A stretch of DNA of 64,000 nucleotides from positions 228,663 to 292,662 of the forward strand of contig DAHUXM010000027.1 of the NCBI GenBank assembly GCA_027307165.1, in the 5' to 3' direction. The notes under the pieces were generated by a model. That model worked only from the letters and a program-made list of their open reading frames with translations. It ran no database searches and was not told the origin of the DNA. This DNA comes from Gemmatimonadota bacterium. GTDB lineage: Bacteria > Gemmatimonadota > Gemmatimonadetes > Gemmatimonadales > Gemmatimonadaceae. Of this stretch, positions 27,296 through 37,469 are shown piece after piece (within the stretch, counting starts at the first letter, position 1; each line of letters begins with the position of its first letter). The translations under genes were made by a program, and so were the position numbers.

Positions 27296-29971
27296 ATGCT
27301 TCGATCCCTGATTCTTCTGGTACTGATGGCCGCCGCTCCCTGCTCCGGCATGGCGCAGGCCGCTCCCGGATCGAATGCGCCGCAGGTGGAGGCGGTTCGG
27401 CGGACAGGAACCATTACTCTGGACGGCCGTCTGGACGAGCCTGATTGGGCCCGAGCGATGCCGGCCTCCGGCTTCAGGCAGCAGGATCCCGATGAAGGCA
27501 AGCCTGCTGCGGAGAGCACGCTGGTTCGCTTTGTCTATGACGACGATGCGCTGTACGTCGGGGCCAGGATGTTCGACAGCCGAGGAGCGGCTGGTGTCCG
27601 GACCCGCATCGCGCGACGAGATGACCAGCCGGGCGGCGACTACCTGATGCTCGTGCTGGACACTTATCACGACCACGCAGGCCGGACCGTGCTGCGCATC
27701 AACCCCTCGGGCGTCCAGTACGACGCGCTGGCCCTTGGGCGGGCCGATCCCGATCCGGGCTGGAACGCGGTGTGGGAGGCAGCAACGAGCATCGACTCCC
27801 TCGGCTGGACCGCGGAGATTCGCATCCCATTCTCCCAGCTCCGTCTTGCGGGGTCCGGCGCGCAGACATGGGGACTCCAGATCTGGCGCTACGAAGACCG
27901 GCTCAAGGAGACATCGCAGTGGGCTTTCTGGAACAAGCGCGAGGCCGGCGGCCCGGCGTACTTCGGGCATCTCACCGGGCTGGTGCCAGGGTCAGGTCTC
28001 TTGAGCCTGGAGGCATCGCCATACGTCGCAGTGGGTGTCGCGCCCCGAGTCCCCGATGGCGGAGGCAGCTCAACAACCAACGGAGCGCGCGCCGCGCACA
28101 CGGCCGGCGCTGACATTCTGTTCCATGCACCGAGCACCAGCGGGACTGTGACGTTCAATCCCGACTTCGGGCAGGTGGAAGTCGATCCTGCAGTGCTCAA
28201 CCTCACTGCATCGGAGACCTTCTTTCCGGAGAAGCGCCCCTTCTTCGTGCAGGACGCCGGAATCTTTGGCTTTGGCGCGATCGACTGCGCAATCTGCGCG
28301 TACTCGAGTCCGCTCGATCTCTACTATTCGCGCCGCATCGGACACCCGCCTTCGCTGCACCCTGCCGGACTCGTAACCGACGCGCCGAGTGCAACGCAGA
28401 TACTTGGTGCAGCGCGCATGACATTTCAAGCGCGCGATGGCTGGACTGCAGGTGCGCTTGCAGCGCGCACCAACCGCGAATCGGCAACGGTAATTGATTC
28501 GTCCGGTCAGACTAAGAACGTAGCTGTCGAGCCATCCGCAACATACCTGATCGCGCGCGCGGAAAAGCGCGCGACGTCGGGCGCTGGAGCGGTGGGAGTC
28601 ATGGGCACGTTGACAGATCGCAACGTGACGGATCGAAGTCTGGGCGCACTCGGCGCATTGCTTCCGTCGCGCGCCGCAACCGTCGGTATCGATGGTGAGC
28701 GCTGGTGGCAGAACCACACGTACCGTGCGGGTTTCACGTCGGCGTTGTCATCGGTTACGGGAGATTCACTTGCGCTCCAGCACGTTCAGATATCGAGCGT
28801 TCACTACTTGCAGCGGCCGGGCAGACGCCTGACGGAAGGGTTGTTCGATTCGCGCTACGATCCCGGACGCACGGAGCTGAATGGCTACGCTTCGATGGCG
28901 CGAATTGCAAGAGAGGGTGGTGCATGGACCTGGGAGGCGATCGGCGAGATTGTAAGCCCCGGCTTCGAGGTCAACGACCTGGGTTTCGTGCCGATCGCCG
29001 GAACGCAGTGGATCCTGGCGAATGTGGGCCGCAATTTCACTGCACCGAGCTCGTGGTACCATTCGGCAAAGCTGGTCGCTGGTGCGGAACGGCGAAGGAA
29101 TTTCGACGGCGATGCTACGGGGCGCGCGTACCACGTGTCTGCGTCGGTTGTCACCCCATCATACTGGACGGCAGATGCAGTCGCGATCCATCAGCTGGCC
29201 CACTACGATGATCGCGCGCTGCGCGGAGGTCCGACTGTGGCTGTGGGTGCAGGCGACAGTGTGGACTTCGATGTCGAGAGCGACACGCGTCGCAAGGTAT
29301 CTGTAGCCGATACCGCGTGGTGGTCGTCCGATCGCAGCGGCAACCGATCGGCCGGACTTGCACAGGTCGTCTCATTACGCCCAACGGACGGCACATCGTT
29401 GAGCGCCGGCATTAGTGCGGAACGGCAGAACGTAGGAGCACAGTTCATTGCAAGCGTGCCGGATCCGGAAGCACGGGATCGGCAGCGGTATGTTATTGCA
29501 TCGTTGATCCAGCGTACGGTGGCACTCCAGTTTCGCGCTGCAACCGCGATCACACGCACGTTATCGCTGGATGCCTATCTGCAGCCGTTCGTGACTGTCG
29601 GTACGTATCGCGACTTTGGCGAATTCGCTGGCGCACGCACCGGCACGCGTCTGATATACGGCCGCGACATCGACTCGGTGCAGCATGCGCATCGTGCTGA
29701 CGGCGATTGGATCAGCGTCTACCCCACGCGCAATTCCGGCACGGCGTTCAGCATTCGCGATCCGACAGGGGCTATGCGATCGCTGCACGGCACTGCGGTA
29801 TTGCGTTGGGAATACCGCCCGGGCATGGCGCTCTATCTCGCGTGGACCCAGACACGGTCGGATGCCGCGGCTGACAGCACGCTGAATCTGCAACGCGATG
29901 GCGGAGCACTTCTCGCTGCGCGTCCGGTGAACGCGCTGCTGTTCAAGATTGCCTATCGCATAGGGCGATAG
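27296..29971 (+). CDS. DUF5916 protein with N-terminal CBM9-like domain and outer-membrane barrel
   Basis: An 891-residue secreted protein. After the signal peptide (about 1-22), residues 35-220 form a carbohydrate-binding family 9-like sandwich (ITLDGRLDEPDWARA, RFVYDDDALYVGARM, GWTAEIRIPFSQLRL). The remainder is the DUF5916 region, a likely outer-membrane beta-barrel, with the family segment ETFFPEKRPFFVQDAGIFGFG. Such proteins are common in Bacteroidota and Gemmatimonadota, and their function is not established. No ribosome-binding site is seen; the promoter-like elements place transcription start very near the ATG, so the mRNA may be leaderless. The divergent GntR regulator probably controls it. 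Confidence 0.85.
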   Translation: MLRSLILLVLMAAAPCSGMAQAAPGSNAPQVEAVRRTGTITLDGRLDEPDWARAMPASGFRQQDPDEGKPAAESTLVRFVYDDDALYVGARMFDSRGAAGVRTRIARRDDQPGGDYLMLVLDTYHDHAGRTVLRINPSGVQYDALALGRADPDPGWNAVWEAATSIDSLGWTAEIRIPFSQLRLAGSGAQTWGLQIWRYEDRLKETSQWAFWNKREAGGPAYFGHLTGLVPGSGLLSLEASPYVAVGVAPRVPDGGGSSTTNGARAAHTAGADILFHAPSTSGTVTFNPDFGQVEVDPAVLNLTASETFFPEKRPFFVQDAGIFGFGAIDCAICAYSSPLDLYYSRRIGHPPSLHPAGLVTDAPSATQILGAARMTFQARDGWTAGALAARTNRESATVIDSSGQTKNVAVEPSATYLIARAEKRATSGAGAVGVMGTLTDRNVTDRSLGALGALLPSRAATVGIDGERWWQNHTYRAGFTSALSSVTGDSLALQHVQISSVHYLQRPGRRLTEGLFDSRYDPGRTELNGYASMARIAREGGAWTWEAIGEIVSPGFEVNDLGFVPIAGTQWILANVGRNFTAPSSWYHSAKLVAGAERRRNFDGDATGRAYHVSASVVTPSYWTADAVAIHQLAHYDDRALRGGPTVAVGAGDSVDFDVESDTRRKVSVADTAWWSSDRSGNRSAGLAQVVSLRPTDGTSLSAGISAERQNVGAQFIASVPDPEARDRQRYVIASLIQRTVALQFRAATAITRTLSLDAYLQPFVTVGTYRDFGEFAGARTGTRLIYGRDIDSVQHAHRADGDWISVYPTRNSGTAFSIRDPTGAMRSLHGTAVLRWEYRPGMALYLAWTQTRSDAAADSTLNLQRDGGALLAARPVNALLFKIAYRIGR

Positions 29972-30026
29972 CGCTGCACGCCGGTGAACTCCGGTTTCTC
30001 CTTTCACTTCTGCCGAGAAGGGTCAC

Positions 30027-30449
30027 ATGCCTCGATCTGCCATTTCACTCGCCCTTACCGTTGCTGTCGCCGCAGCGATGTCGGCGTGGACGCCATCCGC
30101 AGCGCAACACACCGATGCCAGGATCATCACGATCCTCATGACGCGCGACAGCGCGGGAATGCGATTCAGTCCATCGACCATCGTGGCGCATTCCGGCGAC
30201 ACGCTTCATTTCGTGAACGTCGCGGGACGGCACGACGTGGACTTCGTGGCTGATTCCAATCCGCGAAATGTGGCGCTGCCGAAGACCACGCCGTTGCTCG
30301 AGAAGGCGGGCGCAACGTTCGACATTCCTGTCGACTTGCCACCAGGTCGGTATTACATCCAGTGCGATCCGCATGCCGAGATGGGGATGGTCGGACATCT
30401 GATAGTCGAGGGTGAGCGGAGATCCGCGCGCGGCACCAGTTCATCGTAG
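30027..30449 (+). CDS. Periplasmic cupredoxin (plastocyanin-like blue copper protein)
   Basis: A 140-residue protein with a signal peptide (about 1-26). The cupredoxin fold has SPSTIVAHSGDTLHFVNVAG with the first His ligand just after (RHDVDF), and the C-terminal loop YYIQCDPHAEMGMVGHLIV, which supplies Cys, His and Met ligands of a type-1 copper site. It probably carries electrons or copper in the periplasm. It is 350 bases upstream of a CopB-type copper ATPase gene on the same strand, which fits a copper-handling locus. Confidence 0.85.
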   Translation: MPRSAISLALTVAVAAAMSAWTPSAAQHTDARIITILMTRDSAGMRFSPSTIVAHSGDTLHFVNVAGRHDVDFVADSNPRNVALPKTTPLLEKAGATFDIPVDLPPGRYYIQCDPHAEMGMVGHLIVEGERRSARGTSSS

Positions 30450-30800
30450 TCCGTCGCGACGGGGTCGGGTCTTGCCCCGTGCGCCCTCGCAGTCATTACG
30501 GGTGTTAACCACGTCGCGCGCGAATATGACTCCGCGGCTCAGACCTGACCCCCGTATCTCCATTCCACTTCGCCATTACACGTGTTTGGTCGCCGTTCGA
30601 TGTTCCTGATGCACTCGTAGGATTGGCCGCTTGCGCGGCGGGCGACGGTAACAAAGACTGGCCGAATTCGTGCGGACGACGTCACCCGTAAATTGCTGAC
30701 TGGCGGTGACCGGCCGTTGCCCGCGACGTGGCTGTATGAGGCGCCACCAGTCCCGAAAGCTCGACTTGTGGATAGGCAAAAAACAGCGTGGTTGGAAATC
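30450..30800. other. Spacer between cupredoxin and copper ATPase genes
   Basis: No gene is supported. A small hairpin, ACGGGG (30459-30464) with CCCCGT (30475-30480), may act as terminator for the cupredoxin gene, though it lacks a T run. No clear metal-responsive operator is seen. The ATPase frame is open back to 30693 but without a good start. Confidence 0.4.
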
Positions 30801-32903
<2,103 letters not shown>

Positions 32904-33064
32904 GCACTTACGCATGTGACGCACCGGGCGCGCTGGCGCTCGTTGCTTTCCATCGCTGTGGTGTCCGAATCACGGATTGACAGTGATTGTCAGTGAACCG
33001 GAGTCAGCATTGCGACGAGACGGCCGTGACCGCAATAATCAGCACGCCGGTTTCGGTTGCTTCG

Positions 33065-33793
33065 TCATGCACCGCCCTTGAGCGTCATGTACACGCCGAG
33101 TGCAAGGAGAACGGCAGCGACGATGTTGCGGAAGACACGCTCGGGAATCCCGTGCAGTGCACGGACGCCGAGCAACGTGCCGACGAGTGTGCCGATAGTC
33201 GCTATGAGGATCAGCACCCAGATGTGCGCGATCTCGCGCGGCTGAGTGGCGAAATACACGGGCATCCGGGCCGCGTCGACCACGAGGCCGATCGCGGTTG
33301 CAGTCGCCACGAACGATTGCTTGTCGACATCGAAACCCAACAGCGCTGCGGAGCGGATGCCGCCTTGATTTCCGACCAGCCCGCCGAAGAGACCGGAGAT
33401 GGCGCCGGCGATCCATGCGACGGCGCCATGAAACCGCATGCGGCGCGCGAGGCCCGTCAGCTCGCTCACGCCGACGAAGATGAGTATGATGCCAAAGGCG
33501 ATGGACAGCGCGCGGTTGTTGGCGAAGGAATGCAGTAGCGCCCCCGTGAGGCCACCGGCTGCGCTTGTCACGCCAAAGCTTACCAGCACTCGGCGGTCAA
33601 CGTGCGCGCGGAGTCGCCAGAATCTGAGCGCGGTCGCGAAGACGTGTGGAATCGAGATCGCGGCAACGGCGAGCTGCGTGCCGACGCGCAGCGAGAGCAG
33701 CGGCGTGAGCAAGCTGCCGATGCCGAATCCTACGACCGATGCAACAGCGCCCGCCAGGAGTGCGGCGAGCGCCAGGAGAACGTGAAACGTCAC
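33065..33793 (-). CDS. TauE/SafE-family permease
   Basis: A 242-residue membrane protein starting at GTG 33793, with about eight hydrophobic segments. The family signature GFGIGSLLTPLLSL near the N-terminus and its repeat GGLVGNQGGIRSAALLGF in the second half are both present. TauE/SafE proteins export sulfite, sulfonates or other organic anions; the substrate is not determined here. It faces the copper ATPase gene convergently, 160 bases apart, with no obvious link. Confidence 0.85.
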   Translation of the reverse strand: MTFHVLLALAALLAGAVASVVGFGIGSLLTPLLSLRVGTQLAVAAISIPHVFATALRFWRLRAHVDRRVLVSFGVTSAAGGLTGALLHSFANNRALSIAFGIILIFVGVSELTGLARRMRFHGAVAWIAGAISGLFGGLVGNQGGIRSAALLGFDVDKQSFVATATAIGLVVDAARMPVYFATQPREIAHIWVLILIATIGTLVGTLLGVRALHGIPERVFRNIVAAVLLALGVYMTLKGGA

Positions 33794-34174
33794 CGCGCGA
33801 GCGACGGTCGGTACATATCATCACACATAATTGAACAGGCGCATGAAGCCGAAGTCCAGTTGACGCTGACCAACTCGAACGTGTGCCGATGAAGATGGAC
33901 TGGATGCGCATCGTCGGCAAGCGCTCGTGGGTGAACTGGCGACGGAAATACGCAACCTACCGCACGGATATTGGCACGTGCGGGGGTCGGCTCTATCTAT
34001 CTGTGCGATCAGCAGCCCGGAGCGGGCGCACGGTTGGCTCAGACGTGATCTTACACGATGGAACGCCGCAGTTGAGTATGCGAGCAAGGCCGTGCCGGAA
34101 CAGCGCGTTCACCGCGCAGGGCAGACTGTCAACTCGCGACTGGACCTCTAAATTGGGCTGCCGTCAAAGCTGGA
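33794..34174. other. Intergenic stretch
   Basis: Short frames on both strands, none with protein-like composition or a plausible start. No repeat or strong hairpin seen. Confidence 0.4.
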
Positions 34175-35500
34175 CTACAACTGCTCGCGTAGCTGCATCG
34201 TGCGCACGATTGTCCGCCCATTCCGGGAAAGCCCGAGCACTACCTTGGTGGAAGACGTTCGCCGTAGCGCCAGCCGAATTTTGATGAGATCCAGATCGCG
34301 CGCTGGCACGTAGCCGACAGATTTGATCTCGTCGCCCGCGCGAACGCCTGAATTAGCAGCCGGCGACCCGTCGACCACACGTCGCACAAAAAATCGTGGC
34401 ACTGCTCGCGAGAAGTCGCTGACCACGAACATGCCACTCATGTCGAAATCGCTCGTGTCTCCGACGGTCACGCTGCGGTCAGATGATTGCAAGGTCAGCT
34501 CTCGATTCCGGTAGTCGATGCGAATGCCGTAGTGAGAGAGGAATGGCGTGCCTACAAGCCCATCGAACTCCGTATGCCGAAGGGTCGCCGCCGCGGAGAA
34601 GCCGACGACGATGGAATCCTGATCAACCGCGCTCCTCGTGCTGTCCGCGCTCCCGACGGTCACACGGGCAACTCGCGCGAAGTAGTAACGCGTCTCGCCG
34701 CCGAATCCCGCACCGAGACTCGCAAGGAGGTGCGGTGGCAGTGCGGCCGGGCCGCCGAGACGATCGAGAACCTGTTCCGTGATCAATAGCGGTGCCTTGG
34801 CGCCGAGATCCAGGAGGAGGCGGAGCGGTACACGACTGGCGGTAGAGCGCAGGGTGAGCGATCCCGAAACGAAGGGAATTCCGTCATCGAGAGCCAGTGG
34901 AATTCGAACCGAGGCAGTTGCTCGATGCGAAGCAGGCGATCCGGAAGCCGGGTCCACGATGAGGAATCGCCAGGGTGCGGGCACCTCGACCACATGCTCG
35001 AGAAAGAATTGCGACCCGATAATGCCGGCGACGTGCCGCCCGCTGGACGGAGCGAGCATTGAATCGAGCGGTACGACAACCACATGCTTGGGCACAAGCG
35101 GAACGGTGCCAACTTCGAGAGGAACCCCGAGACTGGTTTCTTCGTGAGTCTTACCGGCGCCAGCGCCTCCCTCCGAGCCCGCATCGCGAGTTGCAAGGCC
35201 AAGTCGCCTGGCCACTGCGGCATCGAGAACTGTCTCCGAGGCTCCGGTGTCGAAGATGAACCATCCCAGGAACAGACGCCGTTGCGGCGTGGACAGCACT
35301 TGCGAGTCCGACGCGCTCGCGGCGAACACCGGCACATACACACGGCCGTCTTCGAACTCGATAGGGACGACCGTCGGGCGGGACGCGGCAAGCCTTGGTT
35401 GTGCTCGTCCGCGCATTGACTGCGAGAGTGCCACGTTACCGAGCGCGCACGCAACAAGGAGGGCTGTCGCGACCAACGCGGCCGGACGGATTTTCATCAT
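34175..35500 (-). CDS. Secreted retropepsin-like aspartyl protease with PDZ domain
   Basis: A 441-residue protein with a signal peptide (about 1-27). The first half-site is FDTGASE with D84. The second is LLLDLGAKAP with D231, where the Thr/Ser of the canonical DTG is replaced by Leu. A PDZ domain (about 375-441) contains AANSGVRAGDEIKSVGYVP. The layout parallels the protein at 9605-11443 but lacks its N-terminal domain. With DLG in the second site, activity as a monomer is uncertain; it may need other contacts or act mainly by binding. It is the last ordinary gene before the transposon region. Confidence 0.75.
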   Translation of the reverse strand: MMKIRPAALVATALLVACALGNVALSQSMRGRAQPRLAASRPTVVPIEFEDGRVYVPVFAASASDSQVLSTPQRRLFLGWFIFDTGASETVLDAAVARRLGLATRDAGSEGGAGAGKTHEETSLGVPLEVGTVPLVPKHVVVVPLDSMLAPSSGRHVAGIIGSQFFLEHVVEVPAPWRFLIVDPASGSPASHRATASVRIPLALDDGIPFVSGSLTLRSTASRVPLRLLLDLGAKAPLLITEQVLDRLGGPAALPPHLLASLGAGFGGETRYYFARVARVTVGSADSTRSAVDQDSIVVGFSAAATLRHTEFDGLVGTPFLSHYGIRIDYRNRELTLQSSDRSVTVGDTSDFDMSGMFVVSDFSRAVPRFFVRRVVDGSPAANSGVRAGDEIKSVGYVPARDLDLIKIRLALRRTSSTKVVLGLSRNGRTIVRTMQLREQL

Positions 35501-35737
35501 CGTTGTGATTACGGGATTGGAGTTCCCGACGCGTCCGTATTAATGAAGCGCACTACGCGTTGAGGGTTGGTACACGAAGCGGAAGAGTAACCGCAATGGT
35601 GCGTGTTCCCGTCGCAGTTGCGGCGAATTGCATGTCCGATATGGCAAACGGTTTGAAGAGTGAGCTCAATGGCGCGCTTTAAATGTCGCAGCTGCGGCGA
35701 TCCCCAAATCAGCGAGACAGTTTCGGATGAGATATTA

Positions 35738-36144
35738 TCAGTCATTCGGAGCGCGGTCAAACCTATTGAGAAGCACCAGAAGAATTCCGATGGGCCATCG
35801 CGTCTGGGGTGTCCTCAACATCCGCCGTGAGGGAGGCTTCGATGTTCCAGCAAGGTCGAATCGAGTTCTGACCGCGTAATCAAGAAACGCATACGCATGC
35901 ATTTTCCGCCACCACTCCAAAGCGACATACGTACCAGGCGTACATCATTAGATGTTTGGCAGTCTGAAAGTGCTCCCGAATGTCATCGGTGGCTTGAACT
36001 ACAACTTCTATCTCCCCGATTGTGGCATGGTAGCCTGAGATTGGGCAGGCGCGTGCAGCGCCCCGTAGTTGCATCCACCAAAACCCATGCAGTCCAGCGC
36101 GAGTCTGGCGATGTAAGATCATCCAAGCGGATGAAGTGTTCCAT
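35738..36144 (-). pseudogene. Decayed gene of unknown function left of the transposon
   Basis: Reverse-strand reading gives protein-like segments in successive frames: MEHFIRLDDLTSPDSRWTAW from 36144, then GEIEVVVQATDDIREHFQTA and KHLMMYAWYVCRFGVVAE in the next frame, then HAYAFLDYAVRTRFDLAG down to the stop at 35738. The order and spacing suggest one helical protein broken by at least two frameshifts. A separate 34-codon open stretch at 36166-36267 (SLSAEQARCIFDICLEVLNL) may be the tail of another gene. I do not recognise the families. Confidence 0.35.
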
Positions 36145-36267
36145 CTCTTGGGGAGTTGGATTCGGTCAGCATCGTCGAATTAGGTTCAGAACCTCTAGGC
36201 AAATGTCGAAAATGCATCTCGCTTGCTCCGCCGAGAGAGAGATAAGCCCATTGTAACAGAGGCTAGC

Positions 36268-36481
36268 TTATTTGCGATGACGCCGACGCTTCGGGTTGGT
36301 TTTGGGGGGAGCGATGATTTCCCGTATTGTGGACGCTATGCCGCGAAGTGCAGCATCTCCGGAATTCGTCGCGTCAACTAGAATGCGGTCAATGAAGCTT
36401 AGTGCGCGATGTGAAGAGCGCTTAGTAGCTAGCCGTGGCAAGGCGATGCCGTAACCGGCTGCGTCAGGCAGCGCCGCCTGA
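36268..36481 (-). pseudogene. Gene fragment cut by the transposon's left end
   Basis: A reverse frame is open from the transposon boundary at 36481 to a TAA at 36268-36270, about 71 codons. Its end looks like a real C-terminus (ALSFIDRILVDATNSGDAA, then a basic KRRRHRK tail). Inside the transposon the same frame meets a stop (TGA) two codons across the junction. The fragment is therefore best read as the 3' part of a gene interrupted by insertion. Its 5' part is not found beyond the right end at 49030. Family not recognised. Confidence 0.45.
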
Positions 36482-36603
36482 TGTCACTTATCAAAGAAGA
36501 TGAGAAAAACATCGCAGTTTCAGCCCCAAAAAGACCAAAGTAGCTGAGAAAAAAGACCTAAGTTGATGCGAATGGTTGCGGAAAAGACCAAAGTTGGTGA
36601 GAA
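36482..36603 (+). repeat. tnsA-side transposon end with four TnsB-binding-type repeats
   Basis: After the terminal TGT comes site 1 (36485-36506, ending CAAAGAAGATGAGAA). Three 22-bp sites follow at 36529-36550, 36551-36572 and 36582-36603. Sites 2 to 4 begin AAAAGACC, continue with AAAG or TAAG, and end TGAGAA or TGCGAA; sites 2 and 3 abut exactly. Size, number and spacing match TnsB-binding sites at Tn7 ends. Site 4 lies just before the tnsA start, so TnsB binding may repress its own operon. Confidence 0.85.
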
Positions 36604-36632
36604 TAGGTGCGTATCCCAACCGAGGGGTTGCC

Positions 36633-37469
36633 GTGTCCGTCCGGGAGGACCGCCGTAGCTATGTGAGCGTGACTGGCCGACTCCCCAGCCGCAAGACGAC
36701 GACCGGGTACGCATGGTACGAATCCCTTCACGAGCACGACCTCTTCGTGCTTCTCGAGTTTGACCCGACCGTTATAGAGTACGATCCGCAACCGGTCACG
36801 CTGAAATACCGCGACACGCTCGGAAAGGCTCAAAGGTACACGCCTGATGTGCTCATCACCTACGGACGCGAGATCGCCACCGGTCCCGTCCTCTGTGAGG
36901 TGAAGCCGCTCGGGGAACTCCGGAAGCAAGAACACAGGGCGAAGTACCAACGGGATTTCCCTTATGCGCGATGCTACGCACGGGAGCGAGGCTGGGGATT
37001 CCAGGTCCTCAATGAACGACACTACCGTCCACCCGAGATCAAGAACATCACGTTCTTAATCCCTTATCTCGAAGGGCTGGGCGACCCCGAAGCCGAGCAA
37101 CGTCTTCTCAAAGTGTTAGGACGGCTGGAAGAACTTCGAGAACCTGCGCCTGTCACCCTCGGCGATCTCCTGAATGCTTCCGCGAGTAGTTCGGAGCACA
37201 GTGTGGAGCACGGGGTGGAACGCAGTTCGGAGCGTGCCGAACTCATGCCGATCATTTGGCGAGTGCTGGCCGATGGCCGTGCAACTGTAAATTTGGCGGA
37301 GCCAATTCGGCTCCTGTCTGCCATCAGGCGATGCGATATAGCTGGTCAAACCAGACCACTACTGCCGATTCCGCGACATGTACGAAGTTCCGGTGAGCTC
37401 CTACTGGAACGAGAACAACTCACCGAGCCATTCCGTAGGGCCAGTCGCAGAGACGGAGCGAGCTTGTGA
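36633..37469 (+). CDS. tnsA: TnsA-like endonuclease of the Tn7-like element
   Basis: A 278-residue restriction-endonuclease-fold protein that would cut the 5' strands at the transposon ends. The catalytic set is visible: E30 in YESLHEHD, D72 in RYTPDVL and E89-x-K91 in CEVKPL. The N-terminal VTGRLPSRK and LLEFDPTVIEYDPQP segments are typical of short TnsA proteins. GTG at 36633 is chosen because GAGGGG lies 5 bases before it and it fits family length; the frame is open to TTG at 36576, but that would place repeat site 4 inside the gene. The stop overlaps the tnsB start (GTGA). Confidence 0.88.
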   Translation: MSVREDRRSYVSVTGRLPSRKTTTGYAWYESLHEHDLFVLLEFDPTVIEYDPQPVTLKYRDTLGKAQRYTPDVLITYGREIATGPVLCEVKPLGELRKQEHRAKYQRDFPYARCYARERGWGFQVLNERHYRPPEIKNITFLIPYLEGLGDPEAEQRLLKVLGRLEELREPAPVTLGDLLNASASSSEHSVEHGVERSSERAELMPIIWRVLADGRATVNLAEPIRLLSAIRRCDIAGQTRPLLPIPRHVRSSGELLLEREQLTEPFRRASRRDGASL

